The notes beneath the pieces are model-generated. The model made no database searches. It was not told the DNA's origin and worked only from the letters and a program-made list of their open reading frames with translations. Of a stretch of 64,000 nt of DNA, positions 1-7,249 are shown one piece after another; within the stretch, counting starts at the first letter, position 1, and the number at the start of each line of letters is the position of its first letter. The DNA lies in NCBI GenBank assembly GCA_015057705.1, contig SVDU01000001.1:389299-453298 (forward strand), read 5' to 3'. The position numbers were made by a program, and so were the translations under genes. The DNA is from Paenibacillaceae bacterium (lineage in GTDB: Bacteria > Bacillota > Clostridia > Lachnospirales > Lachnospiraceae).

Positions 1-978
1 ACCTTTGAAATAAATGTGGTGGATATGTTGTCTGGTGAGGAGCAGGAGAGCGTTGCGATATCGCAACAGGATGCGGATGTTAATAGTCAGGACTTTGAGG
101 ATAAACGAAGAGAAGAATGGTTGATCCGATGTGATGTCCTTAGAAAAATGTGCAATGCTCTTTGCGATATGCATTCCTATGGTCTGGAAAAAGATAATTA
201 CAGTATGACAGCAATTCAAAGAATATCAAGCGGATCCTATGGTTTTGGATTTGGCGATGACGGATCTGATCATTCAGAATATAACGTTGAATATAAGGAA
301 CCCAGGTACTACGTAGAGGAATTTGATGGAATTGGAAACTGGGTATTTGAATCAGGTGAGATCGATCAGCAAATCTGGAATTTTAATGGCCGTGAATGGC
401 ATAATGCACATCCGGATCAGCAGAAATTGGAAACCTCCCAGCTCGAAGATAAAGGATTTTATAATCCAGATGATGAAAAGAAAGTAGATGAATCTAACCC
501 TGAAAATGTTATTGAACAACCAGGAAGTGTACCGGAAGAGGACGAAACTGTACCTGTTTCTTCTGAAAACGTAATTGATGGAGAATATGAGGAAGTTCCG
601 TCAGAACCGATAAAGCAGGAACAGCCAGATCTTCCTATACTGAAGAACAATGAACAGCGCGCCGCTTTCATAGATGCCTATAAGACGTGGCCAATATGGA
701 TCGAGACCAAAGAAACAGGGGAAAGGTACTACCGGTATGATTTATCGGAAAAGGCTGCCATTGTGGTAAAGGTATACTGGAAGCACTCATGGGAGAGTTA
801 TAAGGAATCTAAGAATTATGAATACGGAGCAGAGCACTACTACCTTATGGGAGTGATGTCAGAATGGCATAACGGTAAAAATGCTTACGTGGAAGATGAG
901 TCCAGGACATTTTATGAGTGTGGCACAAACCGATCTGCCCTAGTGGAATATTTGAAAGAATTTCAGAAAAAGCAATAG
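1..978 (+). CDS. ParB-like phage protein, C-terminal part (5' end outside window)
   Basis: The frame is open to the left window edge, so the gene probably begins upstream; a GTG at 16 is only the first internal start. The visible part has an acidic Glu/Ser/Pro-rich linker (about residues 130-210) followed by a compact domain beginning near NNEQRAAFIDAY, rich in Trp and Tyr. From memory, this C-terminal domain follows a ParB/Spo0J-type nuclease domain in phages of Lachnospiraceae, which would fit an early DNA-metabolism role, but that ParB domain is not in the window. It ends 23 bases before the start of the Myb-like gene, so the two are probably co-transcribed. The family call is tentative; being a real, truncated coding region is secure. 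Confidence 0.5.
   Translation, partial: TFEINVVDMLSGEEQESVAISQQDADVNSQDFEDKRREEWLIRCDVLRKMCNALCDMHSYGLEKDNYSMTAIQRISSGSYGFGFGDDGSDHSEYNVEYKEPRYYVEEFDGIGNWVFESGEIDQQIWNFNGREWHNAHPDQQKLETSQLEDKGFYNPDDEKKVDESNPENVIEQPGSVPEEDETVPVSSENVIDGEYEEVPSEPIKQEQPDLPILKNNEQRAAFIDAYKTWPIWIETKETGERYYRYDLSEKAAIVVKVYWKHSWESYKESKNYEYGAEHYYLMGVMSEWHNGKNAYVEDESRTFYECGTNRSALVEYLKEFQKKQ
52..67. repeat. GTTGCGA/TCGCAAC palindrome, copy 1
   Basis: Perfect 16-base palindrome GTTGCGATATCGCAAC inside the first coding region. The same 7-base arms recur around a 3-base centre at 17053-17069 and 40515-40531. It looks like a binding site for a dimeric protein; the protein is unknown. Confidence 0.5.
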
Positions 979-1001
979 CGACAGGGTTGGAGGTGATTAA
1001 C

Positions 1002-2150
1002 TTGGGGATAGGAAGAAGTTGGACTGCGGAGGAAGAATCCTACTTGGAAGATAAGTGGGGAACTATATCCATAAAGGGCATCGCAAAGAGTTTGAACCGG
1101 TCAGAGAATGCCGTTATTGTGAGAAGCCAGAGAATGGGATTGGGATCATTTTTATCATCAGGAGATTATATTACATGGAACCAACTGCAGATTGCTCTTG
1201 GAATGGGACTATCTGGAAGTGGATACAAAATGATTTCCTGGGTACAGAACAGAGATTTCCCCTTACACACAAAGCGGATCAGGAACAATTCCTTCAAGGT
1301 TGTCTTTTTGGATGAGTTTTGGATCTGGGCTGAGAAAAATAAGGCGTTCTTAGATTTTTCCCGGTTTGAACCCTATGCTCTCGGAGAAGAGCCTGCTTGG
1401 GTACAAGAAAAACGCCGGCAAGATTATTCAGATCGGCTTCAAATCAAAAACGCTCCATGGACATCACATGAAGACGAAAAGCTGATCCGGCTTGTTAGAA
1501 AGCAGCGGTATGGATTTCGGGAACTATCCCAGATGATGAAGAGAACCGAAGGAGCAATACAACGCCGTCTTACAGATTTGGGAATTAAGGACCGTCCGGT
1601 AAAAGCTGACAATCATACCAACTGGACTAATGAAGAGTTTTCTTTACTGGGGCAGATGATTATTGCAGGGAAAAAGTATGAACAGATGGCTGAAGTTATT
1701 GGCAAGTCGGTAAAAGCTATTCGTGGGAGGGTTTATCAGATGTATATTACCGAAAATTTGGACAAGATACGGGAAATGATCGGATCTGGCCCATGGGGAT
1801 CTGGCAGACCGGAACGAAAGATTAAACAATATCTTCTCATGAACCTGGAAGAGAAAGCACAGACCAAGGAACTTATGACCAGACTGGCAGCTATCATTCG
1901 GAATCAGTATAAGCAAAACTTTGATGATTGCGATTATTGGCAGAAAGACCTATGTCAGCACTGGGAGGGCTTCTGCATGGCGAGTGAAACGGATTGTGAC
2001 AGCTGCGTGAATTTCCAACGGATTAGGCTCCAGTATTGTAAACGCTGCGGAAAAGAGTTTTTGGAGCGGAAGGAAAATCTGTATTGTAAAGACTGTAGGG
2101 CTGCCAGAAAGAAACAGTATCTCAAGAAATTGGCAGTACTTGATAGATAA
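1002..2150 (+). CDS. Phage Myb/SANT-like DNA-binding protein with C-terminal zinc fingers
   Basis: A TTG start at 1002 is chosen because GGAGGTG lies directly upstream (989-995); the longer frame from 918 would overlap the preceding gene without a site. The 382-residue product has three tryptophan-containing helical repeats of the Myb/SANT type, around residues 5-40 (RSWTAEEESYLEDKWG), 155-195 (PWTSHEDEKLIRLVRK) and 210-250 (NWTNEEFSLLGQMI), each followed by a helix-turn-helix-like stretch. The C-terminus is cysteine rich, ending in a CxxC...CxxC pair (CKRCGKEF, CKDC), likely a zinc ribbon. Such proteins occur in early regions of clostridial phages. DNA binding is inferred from the domains; the target is unknown. 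Confidence 0.7.
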   Translation: MGIGRSWTAEEESYLEDKWGTISIKGIAKSLNRSENAVIVRSQRMGLGSFLSSGDYITWNQLQIALGMGLSGSGYKMISWVQNRDFPLHTKRIRNNSFKVVFLDEFWIWAEKNKAFLDFSRFEPYALGEEPAWVQEKRRQDYSDRLQIKNAPWTSHEDEKLIRLVRKQRYGFRELSQMMKRTEGAIQRRLTDLGIKDRPVKADNHTNWTNEEFSLLGQMIIAGKKYEQMAEVIGKSVKAIRGRVYQMYITENLDKIREMIGSGPWGSGRPERKIKQYLLMNLEEKAQTKELMTRLAAIIRNQYKQNFDDCDYWQKDLCQHWEGFCMASETDCDSCVNFQRIRLQYCKRCGKEFLERKENLYCKDCRAARKKQYLKKLAVLDR

Positions 2151-2328
2151 AATCCCCTGAATAAGGGAGGTGCCGGTAAGATCGGGGGAATCCTACCGGC
2201 GGAAGTATGAAAAAAAGTATTTATATTAAAAGGTTGTTTGCCTCTTTACAAGTATTAATATACCGGAGAATTGTGACGGGAGTTTGATGGTTCTGTGAAG
2301 ATTTTGTGAGAGAAAGTTGTACATTGAA

Positions 2329-2350
2329 AACTTTATATTGATAGTTAGTA
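2329..2350. repeat. Left arm of a 22-bp inverted repeat in the 2151-2504 gap
   Basis: Bases 2329-2350 are the exact reverse complement of 2857-2878, which form part of the terminator after the next gene. The 354-base gap before 2505 otherwise shows no gene. It has a GC-rich stretch just after 2150 with a CCGGTAAG...CTACCGG hairpin and then AT-rich sequence that may hold a promoter for the small zinc-ribbon gene. Confidence 0.6.
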
Positions 2351-2504
2351 AGTATGGTGGTATTCTACTATTGAAGGTTATTCATCTAAAGTGGGGGTTA
2401 TGCAGTTAAACACCAGACATGCCTTGTATATTTGATACGTCTCGAAACTAATAACAGTCTAAACAAAGTTTAGGAACAAAGGTTGTATAGAATGGAGGGT
2501 ATTT

Positions 2505-2744
2505 ATGTCAGATTGGGCAGGAGCCAATTCTTATAAAGATAAGAATATTTTAGAAACTTGTGATTATTGTGGTTGTGTATTTCGAATGGAAAACCAATTG
2601 CAGGATGGTCACAACGAATATGAAGAATACTATTGTCCGGAGTGCCGAAAAGAGTATAGAATTAGGGCAAGTCTTTCCCCAAGAGTGACTTTGGTTACTA
2701 AAAGAATAGACGGAAAATCAGACCATTATAACAACAATAGATAA
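2505..2744 (+). CDS. Small zinc-ribbon protein
   Basis: The ATG at 2505 follows GGAGGG (2492-2497). The 79-residue product has two CxxC motifs (CDYC near residue 20 and CPEC near residue 45), the pattern of a zinc ribbon, and a basic C-terminus. I do not recognise a family. It stands alone between a long non-coding leader and a strong terminator and is enclosed by a 22-bp inverted repeat, so it looks like an independently transcribed accessory gene (moron) rather than part of the early operon. Its function is unknown. Confidence 0.6.
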   Translation: MSDWAGANSYKDKNILETCDYCGCVFRMENQLQDGHNEYEEYYCPECRKEYRIRASLSPRVTLVTKRIDGKSDHYNNNR

Positions 2745-2851
2745 GCTCATTTCAAACCTTGAAATACTATTCCACACGTTTAGTTAAAAATTTGTAATTT
2801 TTATACTTGTATTTCTAGCATAATCCGAAACAAAAAAATAATTTTGAAAAG

Positions 2852-2890
2852 AAAACTACTAACTATCAATATAAAGTTGGTAGTTTTTTT
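2852..2890 (+). terminator. Rho-independent terminator after the zinc-ribbon gene
   Basis: AAAACTACTAAC pairs with GTTGGTAGTTTT (one wobble) around a 12-base loop, followed by a T-run. Its left half and loop repeat 2329-2350 in inverted form, and it resembles the terminator at 3757. Confidence 0.75.
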
Positions 2891-3019
2891 ATTGTCAAAA
2901 AGAGAGAAGTTAAAATGGCTATTTGAATTAGGATTTAAAAGAAAAATTGTTCCTTGATAATTGAATATTGCTAGTTGGGGTGGTAAAATAGATTATTAAA
3001 TAGACAAAGAGGTGACTAT

Positions 3020-3751
3020 ATGAAGGAATATTTTATAAATTCATGGAATGAGTTTATGAGTGCTGTTTTAGAAATTTCCTTTGAGAATAAGGGATTTTGT
3101 TGGTATAGAGGACATAGAGAGACAGGTTGGAAATTATTACCTTCTGTAAAAAGAGATCCTTTTAATCAAGGAGAAAATGAACAATATTTAGCTAATAATT
3201 TTTATATTGATGCAAGTCGTAGAATAAGAGATAAGCCTAATAATAAAGCTGGATGGATTTCTCTCATGCAACACTATGGATTACCAACTAGGCTTTTAGA
3301 TTGGTCAGAATCACCATTAATAGCACTATTTTTTGCTCTAGAAAATCAGGAAGGTTATTCTGAAAAAGATGCGATTGTATGGTCTTTAAATCCTGAAAAG
3401 TTAAATATCAACATGGATAACGATAAATACCTATATCCAATGGATAGTTATACAGTTCAAAAATATATTGAGCCTGCTTTTTCAAAATGTACTGAACCCG
3501 ATAATGTTATAGCTTGCTTCCCGGTAGAAAATGATTTGAGAATGTATGTTCAACAATCAGCATTTACAATTCATTCATCGAATTTACCACTTGAGGAATT
3601 TAAGTGTTCAGTTGATTTTTTAAATAAAATTGTAATTTCGTCAAAAATAAAAAAAGAATTTAAATTACAACTTGAGATATGCGGATTCAAATTAAGTAAC
3701 ATATATCCAGATGTGGAGCATATCTCAAAAGAATTAAAAAATAATTTTTAA
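3020..3751 (+). CDS. FRG-domain protein (candidate phage-defence effector)
   Basis: ATG at 3020 with AGAGGTG upstream; 243 residues. The FRG domain occupies about residues 8-110: the signature is WYRGHRETGWKLLPSV near residue 28, followed by LMQHYGLPTRLLDWSESPLIALFFAL near 80-105, which is typical of this family. FRG domains are found alone or fused in many predicted toxin and antiphage proteins; the biochemical activity is not settled. The gene is more AT rich than the phage genes around it, has no close partner, and is bounded on both sides by related terminators, indicating acquisition as a unit. A superinfection-immunity role is inference; the domain call is strong. Confidence 0.85.
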   Translation: MKEYFINSWNEFMSAVLEISFENKGFCWYRGHRETGWKLLPSVKRDPFNQGENEQYLANNFYIDASRRIRDKPNNKAGWISLMQHYGLPTRLLDWSESPLIALFFALENQEGYSEKDAIVWSLNPEKLNINMDNDKYLYPMDSYTVQKYIEPAFSKCTEPDNVIACFPVENDLRMYVQQSAFTIHSSNLPLEEFKCSVDFLNKIVISSKIKKEFKLQLEICGFKLSNIYPDVEHISKELKNNF

Positions 3752-3756
3752 ATACT

Positions 3757-3789
3757 AACCAACTATCAATATTCGGTAGTTGGTTTTTT
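3757..3789 (+). terminator. Terminator after the FRG gene
   Basis: AACCAACTA (3757-3765) pairs with TAGTTGGTT (3777-3785), followed by TTTTTT. The loop begins TCAATAT, as in the terminator at 2852, suggesting the two terminators share ancestry. Confidence 0.8.
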
Positions 3790-3811
3790 ATTACCCAAAA
3801 GGAGGAATATA

Positions 3812-4027
3812 TTGAGAAAATCATCAAAAGACTGCAGAGCAGATAGAGCTAGCGTGAACAGTCGTATACAGGCCGAGGCGGATGAAGCTATAAAGGCGCC
3901 GCCGGTAATGAGCTTCAGCGCAACAAATCCACCCTACGCATATACAAGCTCATGCCCGGATCCAAAGCGCAGGACTGGCCCAGCTTTTGCGGAATTACGG
4001 AGGAAGAAGGTGCAGCATGAGGCTTGA
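3812..4027 (+). CDS. Small basic phage protein, unknown
   Basis: TTG start at 3812 preceded by GGAGG at 3801-3805. The 71-residue product is rich in Lys, Arg, Ala and Ser with no recognisable domain. Its stop overlaps the ATG of the next gene in an ATGA arrangement (4017-4027), and that coupling is the main support for it being real. It is the first gene after the FRG moron and probably resumes the early phage operon. Composition is somewhat unusual (PKRRTGPAFAELRRKK near the end), so an alternative is a fragment of an interrupted gene. Confidence 0.45.
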   Translation: MRKSSKDCRADRASVNSRIQAEADEAIKAPPVMSFSATNPPYAYTSSCPDPKRRTGPAFAELRRKKVQHEA

Positions 4028-4211
4028 AGAAAAACAGATAGTCACTGTCCAGATTTATCCAGGTAGGAAGTTTGGGACCATGATCGGCAGCAATGACGGT
4101 CTGATCGGGATACAGCTTAACAATGGTGATTACATAGACGTACCCCAGGAGAGGGTGAGGATTGTGTCGGTAGAGGTGGAAAATGAAAAAGACGAAAATA
4201 GAATACAGTAA
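4017..4211 (+). CDS. Small phage protein, unknown
   Basis: ATG at 4017 overlaps the stop of the preceding gene and is better placed than the in-frame ATG at 3987, which would cover most of that gene's end. The 64 residues read like a small beta-rich domain: VTVQIYPGRKFGTMIGSN followed by LNNGDYIDVPQERVRIV, alternating hydrophobic residues with Gly turns, reminiscent of an SH3-like fold. The C-terminus is acidic and overlaps the start of the next gene by 29 bases. Function unknown. Confidence 0.55.
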   Translation: MRLEEKQIVTVQIYPGRKFGTMIGSNDGLIGIQLNNGDYIDVPQERVRIVSVEVENEKDENRIQ

Positions 4212-4371
4212 CAAGAAATGTCAATGTTGTGGAAAGTTATATCCTCCCAAGACAGATCAGAAAAGATGTACTTGTAAGCAAGCTGGGTGGTTACTTGATT
4301 GGGGAACATGGCATGAGCCGAAAATATTAGGCGTGAATCCAACAAATATACAACCGCCTGAAAAAAGTTGA
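4183..4371 (+). CDS. Small cysteine-rich phage protein
   Basis: ATG at 4183 with GAGGTGG just upstream. The 62-residue product has a CQCC motif near residue 13 and CTC near 30, a likely small zinc-binding fold, with a Trp-rich second half. It overlaps the previous gene and its stop lies 17 bases before the chosen start of the following gene. No family recognised. Confidence 0.55.
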   Translation: MKKTKIEYSNKKCQCCGKLYPPKTDQKRCTCKQAGWLLDWGTWHEPKILGVNPTNIQPPEKS

Positions 4372-4388
4372 TGGAGGAAATTTATTAT

Positions 4389-5375
4389 ATGAATCGGTCA
4401 AAAGTTGAATGGTGTGATCATGAATGGAACCCAATAACCGGATGCTCTGACAAGTGCATCAAATGTACTTATACCAAGTTCATACGTGGCTTTGGTGGTG
4501 CTGATAGCAGATTTAATCTTTCAAAAACTCATATGTATAAGCAGGAAGGTGAGCTTTGCGTTTTAGAATCTGAATTCACCTCAGAAACAGGGTATAAAAG
4601 CGATTATCCATTTGGTATGTTGCCAACGTACCATCGATATAGATTAGGGCGTTTGGGTACCCTTAGTACCGGAAAGAATGTGCTTTGCGGTTCCATTGGT
4701 GAAATGTTTGGATATGAATCTTGGTGCTATAAAGAGATATTCGATGCTTGTAGATTGTATTCTCAAAACAACTATCTCTTCCTTTCATCAGAAATTGGAT
4801 ATAGTAAGCTGCTGCATACTTTGCCTGCGGAAGATAATATGTGGTACGGAAGTGTGATTTATAAAAAAGAAGACCCGGTATTTGCAAAAGAGGGATACCA
4901 TTGCTTTCTTTACATTAACCCGAAAGAAGAGCTGGCTATGAATTTATTAGAATTAGATGTTCGGGTGGAATGGGTGGTTGTAGGTACCGGTGGCTGCAGG
5001 TATGGAAATAAAAAACAGATGCCTGAAAAGGAATGGATTGACAATATTATTAAATATACAGAAAGATTGAGCATCCCAATATTTATAGAATCTGCTATAT
5101 GTCTGAAGTATCAGCTTCCACCTAGAAGAGAGTACCCGGATCAGTTGATGTGGAGTTCTGGCCGTCGGTATTTTGGGGAACTCAAGGAGAAAATGGTCGG
5201 TGTATGTGGAAAATGCAAACGAGAAGAATTAAAGCAGAATATGGTAGCTATATGTGGTCGAGTTCAGAGAGGGAAACAGCCACAACAAATGGGATATCTT
5301 TGTAAGGAATGCTTGGAGAAGGTATGTGAGAAATACGATTTCAAAAATATTATAGGAGGTACCGCTAATGAGTAA
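4389..5375 (+). CDS. Phage Gp37/Gp68 family protein (DUF5131-like)
   Basis: The ATG at 4389 is chosen because GGAGG at 4373-4377 precedes it and because family members start with MNRTKIEW-like sequence; starts at 4368/4371 lack a site. The 328-residue product opens SKVEWCDHEWNPITGCSDKCIKC, the family signature of a Trp-Asn-Pro motif followed by clustered cysteines (radical-SAM-like Cx3Cx2C). A conserved VVVGTGGCRYGNKKQMP stretch lies near residue 205, and the C-terminus adds a cysteine-rich segment with two CxxC pairs, probably a zinc ribbon. These proteins are frequent in phage early regions; the reaction is unknown. The Tyr that usually follows the third cysteine is replaced by Thr here. 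Confidence 0.8.
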   Translation: MNRSKVEWCDHEWNPITGCSDKCIKCTYTKFIRGFGGADSRFNLSKTHMYKQEGELCVLESEFTSETGYKSDYPFGMLPTYHRYRLGRLGTLSTGKNVLCGSIGEMFGYESWCYKEIFDACRLYSQNNYLFLSSEIGYSKLLHTLPAEDNMWYGSVIYKKEDPVFAKEGYHCFLYINPKEELAMNLLELDVRVEWVVVGTGGCRYGNKKQMPEKEWIDNIIKYTERLSIPIFIESAICLKYQLPPRREYPDQLMWSSGRRYFGELKEKMVGVCGKCKREELKQNMVAICGRVQRGKQPQQMGYLCKECLEKVCEKYDFKNIIGGTANE

Positions 5376-5664
5376 AAGAAGCTGCAGGAGAACCGAAGAT
5401 GCAAAAATGATTCATGAGAAGGCGGTCAGGATGCGAAAAATGACTGATGAGCAACTTGTTCATTATGTGGAGGATCGCATCGCAAAAGCGGAGAGCGAAG
5501 GATATAACCGAATAAAAAAAGATGCCAGTGGTGATCTGGATAATTCTACAGTGAAATATTTTTTAGATGGATTTAGACAGGTTCCTGGAGTAGGGAAAAT
5601 TACATATAAGCGCCTGGTTGAGTATGCAAAAGAAAATGGGTATATTCCTGAAGAACGATGTTGA
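5368..5664 (+). CDS. Small phage protein with helix-hairpin-helix-like motif
   Basis: ATG at 5368 follows AGGAGGT and overlaps the preceding gene by 8 bases. The 98-residue product is mainly helical and charged; near residue 72 it has QVPGVGKITYKRLVEYA, which fits a helix-hairpin-helix (GVG turn) and suggests non-specific DNA contact. No wider family recognised. A hairpin-forming stretch rich in G and C (about 5685-5706) follows in the short gap before the next gene and may attenuate transcription. Confidence 0.6.
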   Translation: MSKRSCRRTEDAKMIHEKAVRMRKMTDEQLVHYVEDRIAKAESEGYNRIKKDASGDLDNSTVKYFLDGFRQVPGVGKITYKRLVEYAKENGYIPEERC

Positions 5665-5763
5665 AAGTTAATCTATAAATTAAAAGAGGGTGCTTTCGCT
5701 CCCCTCCCTAACCAATATTATTGTAGCAGAGATGCATTTTAATAGCAAGGAGGAGTGTAAAGC

Positions 5764-6327
5764 ATGGATCAAAAGATTTTTATGATTAACGAGTTGGAGT
5801 TTGAACGAATGATGAAAGAGGCAGCAAAAATTGGGGCCACTACCGCGATAGAGAAATTAGGAGAAGAAAAGGCAAGGTATAAAAGAGAACTTGGAAAGAA
5901 GAAATTGCATAATACTGAGTTGTTAATGAGAAATTATCGGGTATTAAAGGTTCATACCGATAATTCCGTTTTTGATGCTGCTCATCTAAATGAATCCGCA
6001 GCGGATATCCTAATTAATATGATGTCTCTAAAAGATGATGGAATGGTAGTTGAAAGTATTAAACGATCAGCAGAACGGACTGCTATTATGATGGCGCATA
6101 TAGATGCAATGTTGGACTTATTTAAGCGATTGTGCGAGAGGTCCTGCAACGAACTACAAATGCGAAAATATGATGTATTATATCAACTTTATATTGCAGG
6201 AACTAACATGACCGTTAAACAGTTAGCGGAGCATTACAATATATCCAAAGAAAGTGTTTATGCGGATAAAAACTCTGCGATAAAGCAATTATCGGCTCTT
6301 CTGTTTGGAATTGATGCATTGAAATGA
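5764..6327 (+). CDS. Sigma-like phage late-gene regulator
   Basis: ATG at 5764 with AAGGAGG upstream; 187 residues. The N-terminal two thirds are helical and charged. The C-terminal 50 residues (MTVKQLAEHYNISKESVYADKNSAIKQL) form a clear helix-turn-helix like sigma-70 region 4. Position, length and HTH match the ArpU/sigma-like regulators that sit at the end of the early region of Gram-positive phages and switch on late genes. It is 7 bases from the next gene. Which promoter it reads is not visible; the late promoter near 14600 is a candidate. Confidence 0.65.
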   Translation: MDQKIFMINELEFERMMKEAAKIGATTAIEKLGEEKARYKRELGKKKLHNTELLMRNYRVLKVHTDNSVFDAAHLNESAADILINMMSLKDDGMVVESIKRSAERTAIMMAHIDAMLDLFKRLCERSCNELQMRKYDVLYQLYIAGTNMTVKQLAEHYNISKESVYADKNSAIKQLSALLFGIDALK

Positions 6328-6334
6328 GGTTGTT

Positions 6335-6961
6335 ATGTATGAAGTTGCAAGATTATTAGATTTTGTACCAGGACCAGAAGGTACCGAGCTGAAATTATTA
6401 GTACCAAGGGTTAACCTAATGGAACCTATAATCACTAAGGAGATTACTGAATGTGGGATCTGGCTTGATGATGGTCGACAAATAAGTGCAGCACAACGGA
6501 AAAAAATATATGCAATGTTCAATGATATTTCTGAATGGACCGGATACAGTCCAAAGGAAACTCATGAGGTAATGAAGTATGAATACATAAAGTGTATTGG
6601 CTGTACTGAGTTTTCGCTAAGTGACTGCAGTATGGATTTTGCACGTGATTTTATTAGCTTTCTTCTGGATTATGCATTAGCTCATGGTATGTGGTTATCA
6701 GATCATGGAATAGATCGAACTGATGATATAGATAGGTATTTGTATTCCTGCCTGAAGCACAAGCGCTGCTGCGTATGTGGTAGGGCAGGAGAAACCCACC
6801 ATGAGGACGCTATAGGCATGGGAAATAATCGAAAGAAAGTTGATGATTCGAAACACAAAAAAATATGTTTATGTAGAAAAGAGCATACTGAAGCACATAC
6901 GATTGGTATGGCTACCTTTTCAAAAAAATACAAGGTATATGGAATCCTGTTTAATGAGTAA
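6335..6961 (+). CDS. Putative phage HNHc nuclease
   Basis: ATG at 6335 with GAGGTTG upstream; 208 residues. The C-terminal 75 residues carry the nuclease: CCVCGRAGETHHEDAIGMG near residue 145, then KICLCRKEHTEAHTIG near 180, i.e. paired cysteines plus the His-His and His-x-x-x-His pattern of the phage HNHc_6 family. The N-terminus contains QISAAQRKKIYAMFNDIS, also typical of these proteins. They are thought to process recombination or replication intermediates. It is the last gene of the early operon before the defence block. Family call is strong, role inferred. Confidence 0.8.
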   Translation: MYEVARLLDFVPGPEGTELKLLVPRVNLMEPIITKEITECGIWLDDGRQISAAQRKKIYAMFNDISEWTGYSPKETHEVMKYEYIKCIGCTEFSLSDCSMDFARDFISFLLDYALAHGMWLSDHGIDRTDDIDRYLYSCLKHKRCCVCGRAGETHHEDAIGMGNNRKKVDDSKHKKICLCRKEHTEAHTIGMATFSKKYKVYGILFNE

Positions 6962-7192
6962 AAATGGTTGCTAATGCTATCTTATGTCCATTGAGTTAAA
7001 TTTGATAGATCGTATGTTTATACAAGTAAATCCGTTATGGAATTAGGTTTAGCAATAGGGAAAAATGACGAATGTTATCGTTTTCGGTCATAAACTAAGG
7101 GTAAAATTTTTTGTTAACACCGTTTATCCGATATAGCATGTAAGAATGTACATTTACATTCAACAAAATATAGTTATTGATCTAAACATACA

Positions 7193-7222
7193 TTGACATT
7201 GCAAGATTAGTAATGTTAAAAT
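7193..7222 (+). promoter_or_regulatory. Promoter for the ATPase/DUF4435 pair
   Basis: TTGACA (7193-7198), 18-base spacer, TAAAAT (7217-7222), 28 bases ahead of the gene start. The 288-base gap before it is AT rich and otherwise shows no gene. The region from the -35 to ATGTTA resembles the promoter at 14600. Confidence 0.6.
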
Positions 7223-7249
7223 GTAGAAAAATATAGGGGGGATGAAGAA

